A stretch of 64,000 nucleotides of DNA from Psilocybe azurescens (taxonomy: Eukaryota; Basidiomycota; Agaricomycetes; Agaricales; Agrocybaceae): assembly GCA_023853785.1 (NCBI GenBank), contig JAJIRX010000601.1, positions 62,001-126,000 on the forward strand. The letters run 5' to 3'. Within the stretch, counting starts at the first letter, position 1; every line of letters starts with the position of its first letter. The translations under genes and the position numbers were made by a program. The notes under the pieces were generated by a model. The model had not been told where the DNA came from, searched no databases, and saw only the letters and a list, made by a program, of their open reading frames with translations. Of the stretch, positions 24,139 through 35,736 are shown piece after piece.

Positions 24139-25548
24139 TTATGAGTTCCTTCCTAAATCTGAGAATGCAATGCTGCTTACTGCGTCGTCTGATCCAGGTT
24201 CCCCGCACTTAACAAGTAATACCTCTGAAGTCTCGCGGTTTTCGTTGTTGGGCTTGATATGGGTACCCTGTATCTTGAGTTGGACGCAGACAGGAAGGTT
24301 CTTCTCTAAATCTATTTTCCCCGTATCAACCCCTATTTTCATCCATGCAGCGTCATTACCATTGTCATCCTTTGTCTCGAAGTTCTGAAATAAGCATCCT
24401 TTCATATTCATCTTCTCAATCAACTGCACACCCTGGAACTTCGGCTGATCGGCGTTGAATCGCAACCATTTCCGCTCACCGACGGTGGAAAGGCCATATT
24501 GAACCAAGTTCTTGGCATCCACCTGCACTGGCATCCAGTCGAACTTTGTCCCGGAGCCTAGTCGAACACGGCCAAACGCAGGGTTGGTCTTGAAGCTTAG
24601 GAATAAACCACGATCGGGTATGTCAGTGGTCGTAGGCTTCTTCTTCCGGGCTTTCTTGGAACTCCCTTGATATACCTGAACCTCTATCCCTGGGCGTACC
24701 AGTGCCGGGGAGACCCACTGAAATATATCCCGGAGAAGGTCTACTGTAAGAAGAGCGGCACGTCCTCCGCGTCCTGGTATCCCTTGATTGCTGAAAAAAA
24801 CGTTAACGACGTAGGAATGCTTAGATTAAAGCACATACTGGATGGCAACAACAGCTATAAATTTATTGTACGCTACCCATACAGGAGAGCCGCTGATTCC
24901 CGCCTCAGTTGTAGCCCGATATTCGACGACATTTCCGTTTTGGTATGACATGCCAATGGCCGACGAAGTGAGAGGGCGGAGAGGCTTCATGGTCCCTTTA
25001 GGCGATTTTCTGAACCCGCTAACGTGAACGTTGCCTTTAAAGGACTTCTTGAACGCGAGCTTTAAACTGAAACCAAAACCGTGAGGTATTTTGATACTTG
25101 TGCGTGGAATAACGATGACACCGTAGTCCACAGCTGGATCCCCCGCCCCTGCACTGTAGTCCTTGCAGATATAGACATTATCCGCGTTGTTGTCAACAGG
25201 GACTACAATAATAGCTGGCTTTTGAGGGTCGGTAAATACGACCTTCGTAGGATCGGCAGGGTCCACTTCGAATGGATTGTTGTAGTGGACTTCAAGATTG
25301 AGTGAGCGATGCCCATCATGTATGAGGTTGTGGGCACAGGTAATGATGATGTGTTTATCAGGGATGCTTGGAATGTTGAGGAAGCTACCGTTACCGCAGT
25401 AGTTATCAAGATCGTTGACTCTATTGAACCTGAGCTGAACGACCCAATTGCTTATGTCAAGGTCGGCATATTCGAGACCGGCACTTTCTTCTTCGTCGCC
25501 ATCTTTCTGCTGAGCCCAATCTGGGTGTTCCCATAGAGAATCTGCCAT
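24139..25548 (-). CDS. Trypsin-like (glutamyl endopeptidase/V8-type) serine peptidase with C-terminal extension
   Basis: Two exons (25548-24839 and 24790-24139; intron GTATGT ... TTTCAG, 48 nt) encode 453 residues. The chymotrypsin-fold catalytic triad is visible: His73 in IIITCAHNL, Asp141 in AVDYGVIVIPR and Ser219 in EAGISGSPVW. The intron falls just after VVAI, and splicing gives VVAIHNQGIPGRGGRAALL, the usual end of the catalytic domain. There is no signal peptide: the N-terminus is MADSLWEHPDWAQQKDGDEE, so the enzyme is probably cytosolic, unlike secreted V8 relatives. From about residue 265 there is an extra domain of about 185 residues (FGRVRLGSGTKFDWMPVQVD, then a beta-rich stretch with KGCLFQNFETKDD) that I do not recognise. 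It could be a recognition or regulatory module. A cytosolic trypsin-like domain is a known effector type in conflict and incompatibility systems; that role is inference here. Confidence 0.85.
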
Positions 25549-26886
25549 TGAGGAAGTCTGAAGTTATGAGCAGAGCTCAGATGAGGTTGCAGAGAATTTT
25601 TCCGCCCGAGTCAGGAAGGAACTACTCGTGTAAAGCTTGGACCCAGTGGGTTATGTTTCGAGCTCTGGAACGTGCCGCAGAAGTGAAATTGTGACTAAAA
25701 CTCCGAATGTGAATGTCTTTGAAGAGTCTGACTGTGGTCACAGGTCCCTGATTCCTGGAACCAGCCGATAGGGACTATAAACTTGATTCTAATCTTGAAA
25801 GCCTCGGACATGGAGGCAGTAATCTACAAGTGCAACTGTCTATCTTATGCCGTGTAATCGCCCAACACAGTTTTGACATAAACCGGGTACCTGCAAGCGT
25901 CTTCTTGTATCAAGTCGCAAGGAAGCGCTCAAGTTCAAAATTAGACTACCGTGCGGTTCTCGCAGGGCAATGATAGCAGAGTCGTGGTAAAACGGTCCTG
26001 ATTGCCTGTCTGGGTTCGGTGCAATTAACAGCCACCAATGATTACCCACAGAATGATTACTCACAGAATGCCATTAATTTGACAGGCATTCATTCAAGTC
26101 GGACCGATGTCATTGAATAGCTGGAAACAGACAATCGGCGAAATATTTGAGCGAAGTGAGCGCTGCGCTTGATTTGACATCGGCCGTCTGACTTTCTATT
26201 GAACCTCACATCGTGTTCGTTATCCGGGGATGAAATTTTATTAAGATCTTCAGTGACTCTCGTCATGAGGTTGATCTAAGTTCTCTTAAGTACATAAGTA
26301 ATGGATAGGTTTTGTTGGATAAAATTGGTGAGCACCACAAAGCCGTCAATTCGATTCAACCATTTAAATCCATGTAGATGAGGCCATCTCGGAGTCTTGA
26401 GAAATATTCCATTTTGAGAGATGAGTAGAAGTGTCACAAGCGCTGTGAGACCTTGATAATTATAGAACGCGAAAGAAAAGCTGATTGATAACATCGCCTC
26501 AACTAAATGAAATATTGTCCACAGCAATTGACAGATTGCAGTGCTGCTTACTTGTACCGAGTGACCGAAGGGGTCAAAGAAAAGCCGGAGTTATATCTAA
26601 ATGTGTTCCAGAATCCAGTTTATTATTGATTACTAAAGCCTCGTGTCCTTCCAACGTGTGTGTAAGTAGGCAAATGTCAAGGTTGACCAACGCGCTAGAG
26701 TATCGTGCCAATAGGATCCAAGGAACCCAAATGTCCCTAAAAGAGGCTCTCAACACTACTAATTGCACCAGTCGCCTGAATGGCTAAAAACTCCCTGGGG
26801 TTATATATATCGTAAATTCGTCAACAGAAACTTCTCAAGCCCGGACACAAATTCACTGCATCAGCCTACTACCAACCTTCTTACCT
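25549..26886. other. Divergent intergenic region between peptidase and lectin copy 2
   Basis: This 1.3-kb region separates two head-to-head genes. Apart from the TATA box of the lectin gene, only short unrelated ORFs occur (75-100 codons). Confidence 0.5.
26802..26809 (+). promoter_or_regulatory. TATA box of lectin copy 2
   Basis: TATATATA lies about 80 bp before the lectin ATG at 26887, a typical distance for a fungal gene with a short leader. Confidence 0.55.
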
Positions 26887-27699
26887 ATGTCTCAAGAGCT
26901 TGCTCGTTACTTGCTTGCCGCTGGATCCACCACCGATCCGAAGGGTAACGTCAACTACATCCTTTCCGTCGACTCAACAAAGTCGTTCCTCAATTGCCAG
27001 CATTGGAAAGGCGATACTTTAGCCAAGCAAGAGCTCCTCGTCGAATCGGTCCGCCCCGGCTCCACTGCTGCATATCTCATAACTCCCTCTGAAAAACTCA
27101 TCGTTTGCATCACAACTTCTTCCAATCTCACTTCCTACACTTACGATCCCGACGACCGCGAATGGGTTGAGTCCGATGAGAGTCTTCTCTCGAACTATAC
27201 TGTCCATCCCAATGGCAAGCTCGCGGGATCTTTGGACGCCGTCGGACAGGTTAATGTCGTATTCCAGGATTCGTCCCAGCGTTTAATTTCCTTAATCTCC
27301 ATTGACGATGAATGGACCTCTACTACCCTTCCCGTTAATGCCGTTGCCGGAACACCGATCTCAACGTTGGCTAGCAAGGATGGACTCCTCGTGTATTACA
27401 TTTCTGCCACGGATAACTTCATACACGTTGCGATTCACGGATCAGACGGCACCTGGAAAGACTCAGCCACCAGCAAATACGCTTTCACTGAGGAGATCAA
27501 AGCTTTCTGCGTTGGTAACGCCGAATTTTTCGTGCTTACCGCCGGCAATGCGATACTCAAGGTCACCGCCGAGGGAACTAAAACAGTTCTTGGAAATGTG
27601 AAGGATGGGAAATTCGTCCCTGCCACGGTTGAAGAAGCGGGATTCAGCATTTCGTGGTACCCTAACGGACAACTCGCGAGCTACAGTGTGTGGTGGTAG
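26887..27699 (+). CDS. Fucose-specific-lectin-like beta-propeller protein (copy 2)
   Basis: Single exon, 270 residues, starting MSQELARYLLAAGSTTDPKG. It is colinear with lectin copy 1 over its full length (DSTKSFLNCQHWKGDTLAKQ, VRPGSTAAYLITPSEKLIVC, DPDDREWVESDESLLSNY, VNVVFQDSSQRLISLISID, DNFIHVAIHGSDGTW, GKFVPATVEEAGFSISWY). It ends soon after the last blade (NGQLASYSVWW). It looks intact, with no signal peptide, no intron and a TATA box 80 bp upstream. Codon use is C-ending and regular, consistent with good expression. The likely role is binding fucosylated glycans in the cytosol or after release. It points away from the peptidase gene and may share regulation with it. Confidence 0.85.
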   Translation: MSQELARYLLAAGSTTDPKGNVNYILSVDSTKSFLNCQHWKGDTLAKQELLVESVRPGSTAAYLITPSEKLIVCITTSSNLTSYTYDPDDREWVESDESLLSNYTVHPNGKLAGSLDAVGQVNVVFQDSSQRLISLISIDDEWTSTTLPVNAVAGTPISTLASKDGLLVYYISATDNFIHVAIHGSDGTWKDSATSKYAFTEEIKAFCVGNAEFFVLTAGNAILKVTAEGTKTVLGNVKDGKFVPATVEEAGFSISWYPNGQLASYSVWW

Positions 27700-28353
27700 G
27701 TCTAGTATACTCCACTAGTCACATATGAACTCGAGGTCGTACTCGACATAATGTCCTGCCTCCGTATTAGTCGACGTGTTTAGGTACTTTTTTGCTTTCC
27801 AATATTTTTAACCATCTATTCGAAAATACATGTTACATACCGGTCAGGAAGATAGTAATAGTTCGAAATCCTGACCATACCAATTGTCAAATAAATGTCT
27901 ACTTATAATATCCCAAAATTTCAACCAGCCTGAGCGCTTTAGTGCCGGAATCTCTGATTCAACGATCATTCCAGATTCGAAAGTAACAACTCAACAAAAA
28001 GCTGTTATTTATTCATTTATAATACATTTGAATTTAATATACAAATATACACCCATCACATCTCTCATCCGCATCCAGCAAAATGCCATCTACTTTACAC
28101 GAATTAACGCCAAAGAGAGGAGGGGTTGAGATTCAGAACCTACAGCTATGGCAAATAATAGTAGATGCTAGTATGTGCAAACAACATTGAATAAAACAAG
28201 ATGAGCAGAACAGCCTGGATGGCACGCCTTAAGCGACTCGGGGTATCTTCACAATCGAGTCCTTCGGTCCATCAGCGAACACCACAAAGGAGCAAAAGCT
28301 GGTCCAACCGCTTGCAGAATCGAATGGCCAGAGATTTATAGTCCGAGTCATCA
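27700..28353. other. Intergenic, convergent 3' ends
   Basis: An A/T-rich 650-bp gap between the 3' ends of lectin copy 2 and the BCAS3-like gene. No gene seen. Confidence 0.5.
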
Positions 28354-31300
28354 TCATCCGCGTCGCTTCTGCCTCGTCTTCCTTGCACTCTTGACACTTG
28401 GGCTTACGAATGAGGACTCCAAGTCAATCAAGCTATCGTTTCTCGGTTGTTGCTGCTGCAGATGCATAGCGGCGCCTTCCTGAGCACCCTCATCCGCCGG
28501 CACCGTCTCCACCCCACCTTGGCCAATACCAGCACCAGCACCACGCTCAGTATCGGCACCTGAAGACGAAGAGTATACAGTGCCAGTACCGCCCCCGCCT
28601 CCACTCGCGCCCATACTCATACTCATACCCATACCCAGACCTAAACCCACTCCTCGCCCATCCAACTCATAAAATCCCTCTTGTTCCTCTACAGCCAATC
28701 GATCCTGCATATCCCACCCGCCATCCCATATTTCCTCATCTACCGCACCCACAACATCGCCTCCGTCCACATCCGACGCCAGCTGCAGATGTTGCTGCTG
28801 CTGCATGTACGAGCTATGAGGATGTACTGCGTTCGGACCGTAATCGGCATTAGGTCGATTATTTCCAGTAAGAATGCCAGACGATGCGAGACTACCGTCC
28901 TTCGCGCCGTCTCCCACCACGAAATCTTCGTCTGCTTCATCGAACTCGAGCGGCACAAGCGGCTGTCCACTATTCTCCTCCCTCTCCCTATCTCGCCTTG
29001 CCCCACTCCCAGCTTTCGCTTTGTACATCATCTCCCTCCGTATCCTCGCCACGCCCTCACTGACTCCATCCCCAATACCTGCCATCTTTCGGCCAATCGG
29101 GATCGAGATCGCATTTCTGAAAGAAGACGAGGGCCCGCCAACTCCGCCGACGCCGTTCGGGTACATTGGGAGTATAGGCGGGATCGCCGGCGCCGACTGA
29201 GAACGCGAATGTGAATTGGTATACGGATGATCAGGTTCGAAGAAACGGCCTGAAATTGCAGAGGCAATGGGTTCGTCGAACGACGACGAGACACGTTGGA
29301 CAGAGAGCGAACGTGAGTGCGAGTGAGAGGAGGGAGACGAGAAATCCTGCACGAACGCCGAGTCGTCTCGTATGAGCGGCCCGCCACGGCCTACACTGCT
29401 ACCACTCCCGCTGCTGCTGATTGCACCAGGAGACGAGTATGCACTGATTTCTACTTGAGTGCGCACGTCGATCTTAGCTCCTGAGATGTCGAATTGATAG
29501 CGGCGGATAAGAGCATGGTAGTCTTCACCAAGTGTGTAGAACATGAATTGATGCGACAGATAGAGGGAGCGTGGAAGAACGCGCTGGGAACTAGAGCTCG
29601 TCGTGATCTCACCCTCTGCTAGCCAGCTATACACCCCCAGAAATAATCAGAACATTGTATAAAGGTGATAGCATAAGCGAAAACATACTCTCTTGTCCCT
29701 CCCACGTTGGCAGTTGAAGTGGATTTGACATGGGGGTGAATGGGACTTCTGATCTCTGCCCAATCGCGATTTCTCTGAAGATCCCACGTCGCCATAATAC
29801 TCTCCTTCGCGGTCAACTCCATCGGAACATCCGCTGATTTCGTCGCACCAGAACCACCAGAACCAACCACAGCAGTCGAAAGATTCCCTTTTGTTGAAGG
29901 TGACGAGCTCAGCCTTCCCGCACCGCCCATGCCCGGCAACGAAATGCTCGTCACGCCTAATGCATGCACGGAAGACACCACACCGCCCGCCAGACTCTGA
30001 TCCTTGACGGGGTGCTTGTCGAGCGTCAGGCGACGGAGAGAGAGAATGCCAGTTGCTGGATCGAACATTAGGACATCCTGGAAATTAGTGCTGCGCTTTC
30101 GTTTCGTCGAAGACATCTTAGGAGACGAAGGAGAGCGGCTGGCGGGCGGTGGCGAGCGTGGGGGAACGAGATCGGGGAGGAGAGAATATCATTGGGAGAG
30201 AGGAACGTGAACGCAAGGGGTGCGCTGGCTTGTGCCTGTGCGCTCTTTGTTCCTCGCAGCTTTGCAATAGCGGTCAGAGAAGTCATTGGGTGTTCCTTTG
30301 AAAACAAAAAGAAAATCATCAGTCAAAAACATTGGCGAAAGAAAGAAAGAAAACGTACAATAACATCTACATTCCTCACTCTGCCCTCCAAATGACTGCG
30401 CACATCCGATTTGCCGCCATACGGATTAACAGCAAACACATGGACGGTCCTATTCCTTGTCCCAACCGCGACCCAGCGCCCATCCTTCGCCCATTCCACA
30501 TCCTCCACCACAGCTGACGTGCGCCCCCGATAAAGATCATACACCTGCGTCGCCTTCCTCCTCTCCATTTCTACTCGCGCTGCAACAGCCGCCTCTGCCT
30601 CTGCCTCTTCCGCCGACATCCCAGACGTAACGGCCCCTCGCCGACTGAGCATGACAGAAGGCGTCGGACGCAGCTTGAACACCTTGACCGAATGGCCGTC
30701 CCGCGTGATAACACCCACGCTCGTCCCGTCCTGCGCGAACCGCAACCCCGCGACCGGCTGACTCCTCGACGCATTAAACTCGTCGATCTTAGTGGGCAGC
30801 AAGAGCCCAGACGCGTTGTTGATCGTGCTCTCGACATCCTGTCCCTCCAACGCAGAGCTGAATAACGGAGCGAGGTCAAGGACCGTTACATAATGCCCAT
30901 ACTCAGCGGCGCCCATCGTGTGCGGCGTTACTGCCAGCGCAGGCTGTGAGCTGAGATACGAGTTCGACGACGTCGCGCTGCTACCGCTGACCGCCCCTGC
31001 GCCTACGCCCGAAACAGCCGAATTATGCGAAGAATACCTCCTCTCTCTCAACATCCGCGCAGCTGCCTCATCCACGTCTGCATTATCCGGTGCACTGCGC
31101 GACACGTACCTCCCTCCAATTCCTTCTGTTGCTCCTGCTGCTCCTTGCCTAGAACCAGTGCCTGATCCCACACCTACACCAGAACCCGCCGCGTTGCCCA
31201 CCCTACTCTTCGCAGCCTCAAAGGCCATCCCTCCCAAGAACTTCATCCCACTAAACACGCTTTCTCCCACCTTCAGCGCTGCATGGCCCACATCCGCCTG

Positions 31301-34049
31301 CGTAATATTCGTAATCTTTCCCAACCCCGCTTGCATCCCGCCTCCTCCTGCTATACCTCCTCCAACCCCCAACCCCATCCCACTAAAAGGCGAGGACGAC
31401 GCGCTCGACGCAGCATTCGATGGCCCCGACGCCGAGGACGATGACGACAGCCTGCGCGAGGCCTTACTCGCCATGTTCAGGCCCATACCCAGGAGCGACG
31501 GCGAAGAGGACGCAGCGACAGCGCCAGGCGACGCGGCCCCCCCGGGAGACGCCGTGCTCCTTCCCGGCGCGGGCGAGGCGTACGCTAGGAGCCGGTGCGA
31601 GACCGCAAAGACCGGCGCGGGATACGATGGTGTTACTGGGGCGGACAGTCCGTCAGGGCTCGCGCTGCCTCTCTCGCTGGGAGCGGTGGCGTTCCTGGCG
31701 CTGTTGGGCGAGTAAAGCGCGTTGGATATGGCGTTTGCGATGGAGAGGGATATGCCTGACGACGGGTTACTCGCTGGAGACGAGGACGACACAGAAGCTA
31801 TAGGGCCAGTTACATGTCCAAAACCACCGCCGACATTGGAATTAGGATTAACACCCGCTGCAGAACCAGCGAGAGGAGAGACACGAGGCGGCGTGGTGAA
31901 CGCCTCCAGCGATGTTGAGTGGATGACGTGTAAGGTATGAAACGTCGCGGTCGACAGGATGTGTAGCGTCGGTGGCATCGTCGTGCTCTACCATAAAGAC
32001 AAAAATGAGACCCAAGTCAGCAACTTCTCGCCGATGGCTAATAGCAGAGAAGATAAAGGGGAAAAAAGGACTCACAAGGACAACGACATCTCCACTCGCC
32101 TCAAACGTCTCTGCACGCCCCGAGATGGGCAGAAGCTTCACGGCATGATGCGTCCTCAGTGAATACAACACGAAGATCGACTTTCTTTCCTGCTGCTCTT
32201 GCCCCTGTCCTTGCCCCTGTCCTTGTCCCGTTGCATCCTCCTCTCCCGTTTCCATTCTAAGATTATCAAAAAAACAAAAGAAGAAAAAAGTGAGAACCAA
32301 ATACGAGCAACAATAATAGGATAAAAGGGAGACCACGTACAGCATCCCAAGCAACGGCCGCACATCGCTAAACCCATCTTTACTACCACCCACACGGGCG
32401 CGTCGACTAGGAGGGGGAAGAACAGCCGCATGCACGACGCGCACATTAGCATAAGTCTGCCCCCTCCTCCTCCTCTCCCTGTTCCTTCCGCCGCTCGTCC
32501 GTCGCCCAAAAGCAACCCCCACTCCGCCGCCGCCGACGCGTCAAACCGCACACCCACCACCTCCTTGATCGCCTTCAAATCCGACGTGTCCCATATCTGT
32601 ACGCCCACTGGGTAGGCTATTACGAGCACCCGGCTAAAAAGATAAGATAACAAACAAAAAAATCAGTTTGTTAGTCTGCTCGATCGAATATGTGTGGAGG
32701 GATAAGGATGAAAATAAATAAATAAAGAAACTATACGAAGCGAAACGAAGCGAGACCCCACAAAAATAAAAAGGGCATTTACGTGGGCTCTCCGAAAACA
32801 CACCAAAAGAAACAAGAAAAGAAATGGGATGGAAAATAGCACATACCGATCATTCAACACATCCCACCGCGCCCACGTTATCCCATCACTCTGCGCCTGC
32901 GCCTGCGCTTGAGCCTGAGCCTGAACTTGCGCAAGCTCAAACGGCCTGTGCGTCCCAGCACCCGCGCCCGCACCAGCACCTCGCACCGCCCCACCAGACC
33001 GAGCAGCACCGCGTCTCATCACACTTTCACCCTCTCCACCTCCACCGTCCCGGATAGACCTCTGCGCCTGCGTCCTCGGCTGCGTTGTCGTTGTCGGCCG
33101 GGACATCTGAGCTTGCGCTTGCGCTCGTTGCTGTTGCTGTTGCTGTTGCTGGCGTGCATCAAAGCCGGACTCATATCCACGATGCGCAGGCGGCGTGGCC
33201 TGTGCTAATCCCGACCCTCCTCCTCCTGCTCCTCCATGGCCGTACCCATACCCATATCCACCCACTTGCCCCCGCGCCTGAACCCCTCCATGCCCAAACT
33301 CTTGCCCAGTTTCAGCTCCAGTTTCAGCTCCACTTCTATATCCATCCTCTTCCTCTTCCTCTTCATCCTCCTCTCCGCGCTCTCCGCGCTCCCCTTCCTC
33401 ATGCTCAACACCAAGATCAACACTATACCGCGACCGGTGCCGGCTCTCCTGCGCCTGCGCCTGACCCTGTGCCTGTGCCTGCGCAGCATACGCATTCGCT
33501 CTTCCGCCTCCGCCTGCTCCGTGGCCTGCACCTGGACCTCCATACCCATATCCGTATCCATACCCGCCCCCTCTTCACCCTCCTCGTCCCTCTCATACTC
33601 CCGCTCATACTCCTGCTGCATCCTCCGCGCCCTCGCATCCGCATCCGCATCGTCTCTCCCTCTCCCTCCCAAACCCCCACCACCAGGACCACCACCAGGT
33701 ATATCAGCAGGCCCTCCACCCGCCGCCCCCGAAAAGCGCCCAAAGCTCACCGCGGTGACCCGGCGCCGCGACACGGCCGGCGGCGACGGGGCGGACGAGG
33801 GCGGAACGTAGTACCCCGGATCGTGCGGTTCAGCGTGTCTAGGACCGAGGACGACGAGGACGAGGACAGTGCGGACGAGGATGAGGATGTGTTCGAATGC
33901 AGAGCCGGGGATTGCGAGGGCAGGTGCGCGGATTGAGGCTGAGATTGGAAGGGCGGGGCGAACGGGTTCGCGGGGCTTGATGCGAAAGAAAAAGAAGGGG
34001 GCGTGTTAGCGTTTGCGAATCTGTTGTATATCGAGTGGAAATAGGGCAT
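28354..34049 (-). CDS. BCAS3-like WD40/PROPPIN-type protein, Gly/Ser/Gln-rich
   Basis: Six exons: 34049-32847, 32633-32341, 32256-32076, 31987-30359, 30295-29689 and 29625-28354. After a low-complexity N-terminal region (Gly/Tyr, Gln and Ala-Gln repeats) come propeller pieces: ITWARWDVLNDRRVLVIAYP, VGVQIWDTSDLKAIKEV, VRVVHAAVLPPP, SIFVLYSLRTHHAVKLL, HYVTVLDLAPLF, VAGLRFAQDGTSVGVITRDG, VKVFKLRPTPS, VVEDVEWAKDGRWVAVGT and TVHVFAVNPYGG. The BCAS3-type C-terminal part follows (LPRSLYLSHQFMFYTLGEDY, YQFDISGAKIDVRTQVEIS). Human BCAS3 acts with PHAF1 at autophagosome formation sites by binding phosphoinositides; a like role here is inference. The reading frame needs one extra G/C at four runs (30174-30177, 32460-32464, 33567-33571, 33814-33817), each restoring the biased composition. 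I therefore read it as one intact gene with sequencing indels. Confidence 0.8.
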
Positions 34050-34299
34050 TTTTCGAAAAAATTACTCGAAGAAAGAAAGGAAGAAAGAAGAAAAGGAACG
34101 AGAGGAGAAAATGGAGAGAGGAGAAAGAGAGAGTAAGAGTAAGATCAACTGGATTCCACGCGGTCTTCAAAGAGAAAAAGAGGAAGCGAGGAAGCGAGAA
34201 AGCAAGGGAAGAGATAGTCGTATCACGAGAGGCAGGACCTCCCTATCCATCTACATCTGCATCGCATGTCAACGCATGCATACATGCAGCCAGCGTGCG

Positions 34300-35600
34300 T
34301 GAAAATTACGCTCCCCAGCTGGGGCTGGGTGTGGGTGGGCAAAGGCATGGAAAGAATGAAAAGGAACAGGCAGTCTGCGCAGTACAATGCAGTGCAAGTG
34401 CAAGTGCACTGCAGTACGTAAGGTGATAGCGATAGTGAAGGAAAGAAAGAGGGTGCGTGATAGATGAAATGAGCCTGAACAATACGGCCACGACGTATGA
34501 CACGAAGCAAAGCGAACAAGAATAGCCAAAAGGAGGATGAAATGAACGAACAGGCAGTGCGGCGCAGTGCAAGTGCAATGCAGTACGTAAGTGATAGAGA
34601 TAGAAAAGTTCGTGATAGATGAAACAGAACACGACGCGAATGAAGTAAACAAGAATAGAATGGCACAGCGCGAAGAACGGACGATGGAAACGAACAGAAT
34701 ACCAAAAATCTAAAAGGAAACGCAGCACAAGGCCGCAAAGGTAAAGTAAAAATAATAATCAAGATTCGAAAGGCAGGCCTGAAACCGGTGTGATAACAAC
34801 ACATCATTTCGACTCGAGCCTGTCCGTCCCATCTAACCCAACCCAGTGCCACGCCATTCGGGTAGGTGGGTCAAAGTAAACTTGGTAAAAGATTCGAAAG
34901 ACAAAGACCAAGACCGACATAAAGTCCACGAATGCGAATGCGAATGACATCAGAGGCAGAGGCGGAGGCGGAGGCCCCGTCAGCGAATCGCACGCATAGC
35001 CATAACGGAGATACGAACAATTAAGACGCAGCTCGCGCGACACGACAGCTCTAAGGACCACGAAGTGAAAAGGCAAGTGACAAAAACGAAAAGAAAAAAA
35101 AGCGAAAACGAAAGCATAGGTGTGTAAGGAAGGACGAAAAGGGAACAGGCACTCCGCGCAGTACAGTGCACTGCAGTTATACGTAAATGACAAGTGAAGG
35201 CAAGAAAGAGGGTGCGTGATAGATATAGATGAAATGAGAACGAGCCAGAACAACACGGCCACGACGCGAAGCGAATAAAACAGACGAGAATAGCAAGAAC
35301 AGAACAGAGCAGAGCAGAACAGAACAGAACAGTGCAGAACAGAATAGCCAATAATAGAATAGACACGAATCTAAAAGGAAACCACCCCATACCCCAAAGT
35401 AAAGTAAAGTAGAAGTAAAACGATCAAGATCCGAAAAGGCAGGCCTGAAACATGGTGCGTTGATGACATCACTTCGACGCCCAGGGTCCATGCCATCTAA
35501 CCCAATCCAACCCAACCCAGTATGCAGTGCCACGCCATTCGGTGGGTAGGCCACTGGATGAAGATGCGACTCGCGAGACACATGCCAGCTTTAAGCTGTG
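34300..35600. repeat. Imperfect tandem duplications (about 160 bp and 660 bp periods)
   Basis: A phrase with 'cgcagtgcaagtgcaatgca' then 'gtacgtaagtgatag' recurs near 34380-34440, 34550-34600 and 35155-35230. A larger unit, 'aaggcaggcctgaaac ... acccaacccagtgccacgcc', recurs at about 34770-34860 and 35435-35545. Between them are runs of 'cagaacagagcagag' (about 35300-35345) and 'aagaaagagggtgcgtgata'. The ORFs seen on the minus strand here all come from this repeat and share peptide phrases, so none is annotated. Confidence 0.7.
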
Positions 35601-35736
35601 AGGAACACGTCAAGGGGCAAGTGAAAAGGCAAGTGCAACAAAACGAAAAGCGAAAGCAACGACAAGAACAGGAACGACGACGACGACGAAGCAATGGAGG
35701 GAGGAAAGAGGAAGAGTAAAAGCAAAGACGACATAC

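Noticed and set aside
30918..31715. 265-codon plus-strand ORF
   Set aside because: Mirror frame of the GC-rich BCAS3-like exon 4; the minus frame has the WD40-like motifs and splice sites.
34223..35581. Several 130-210 codon minus-strand ORFs rich in Phe, Ser, Cys and His
   Set aside because: All derive from the tandem repeat and share its phrases in shifting frames.
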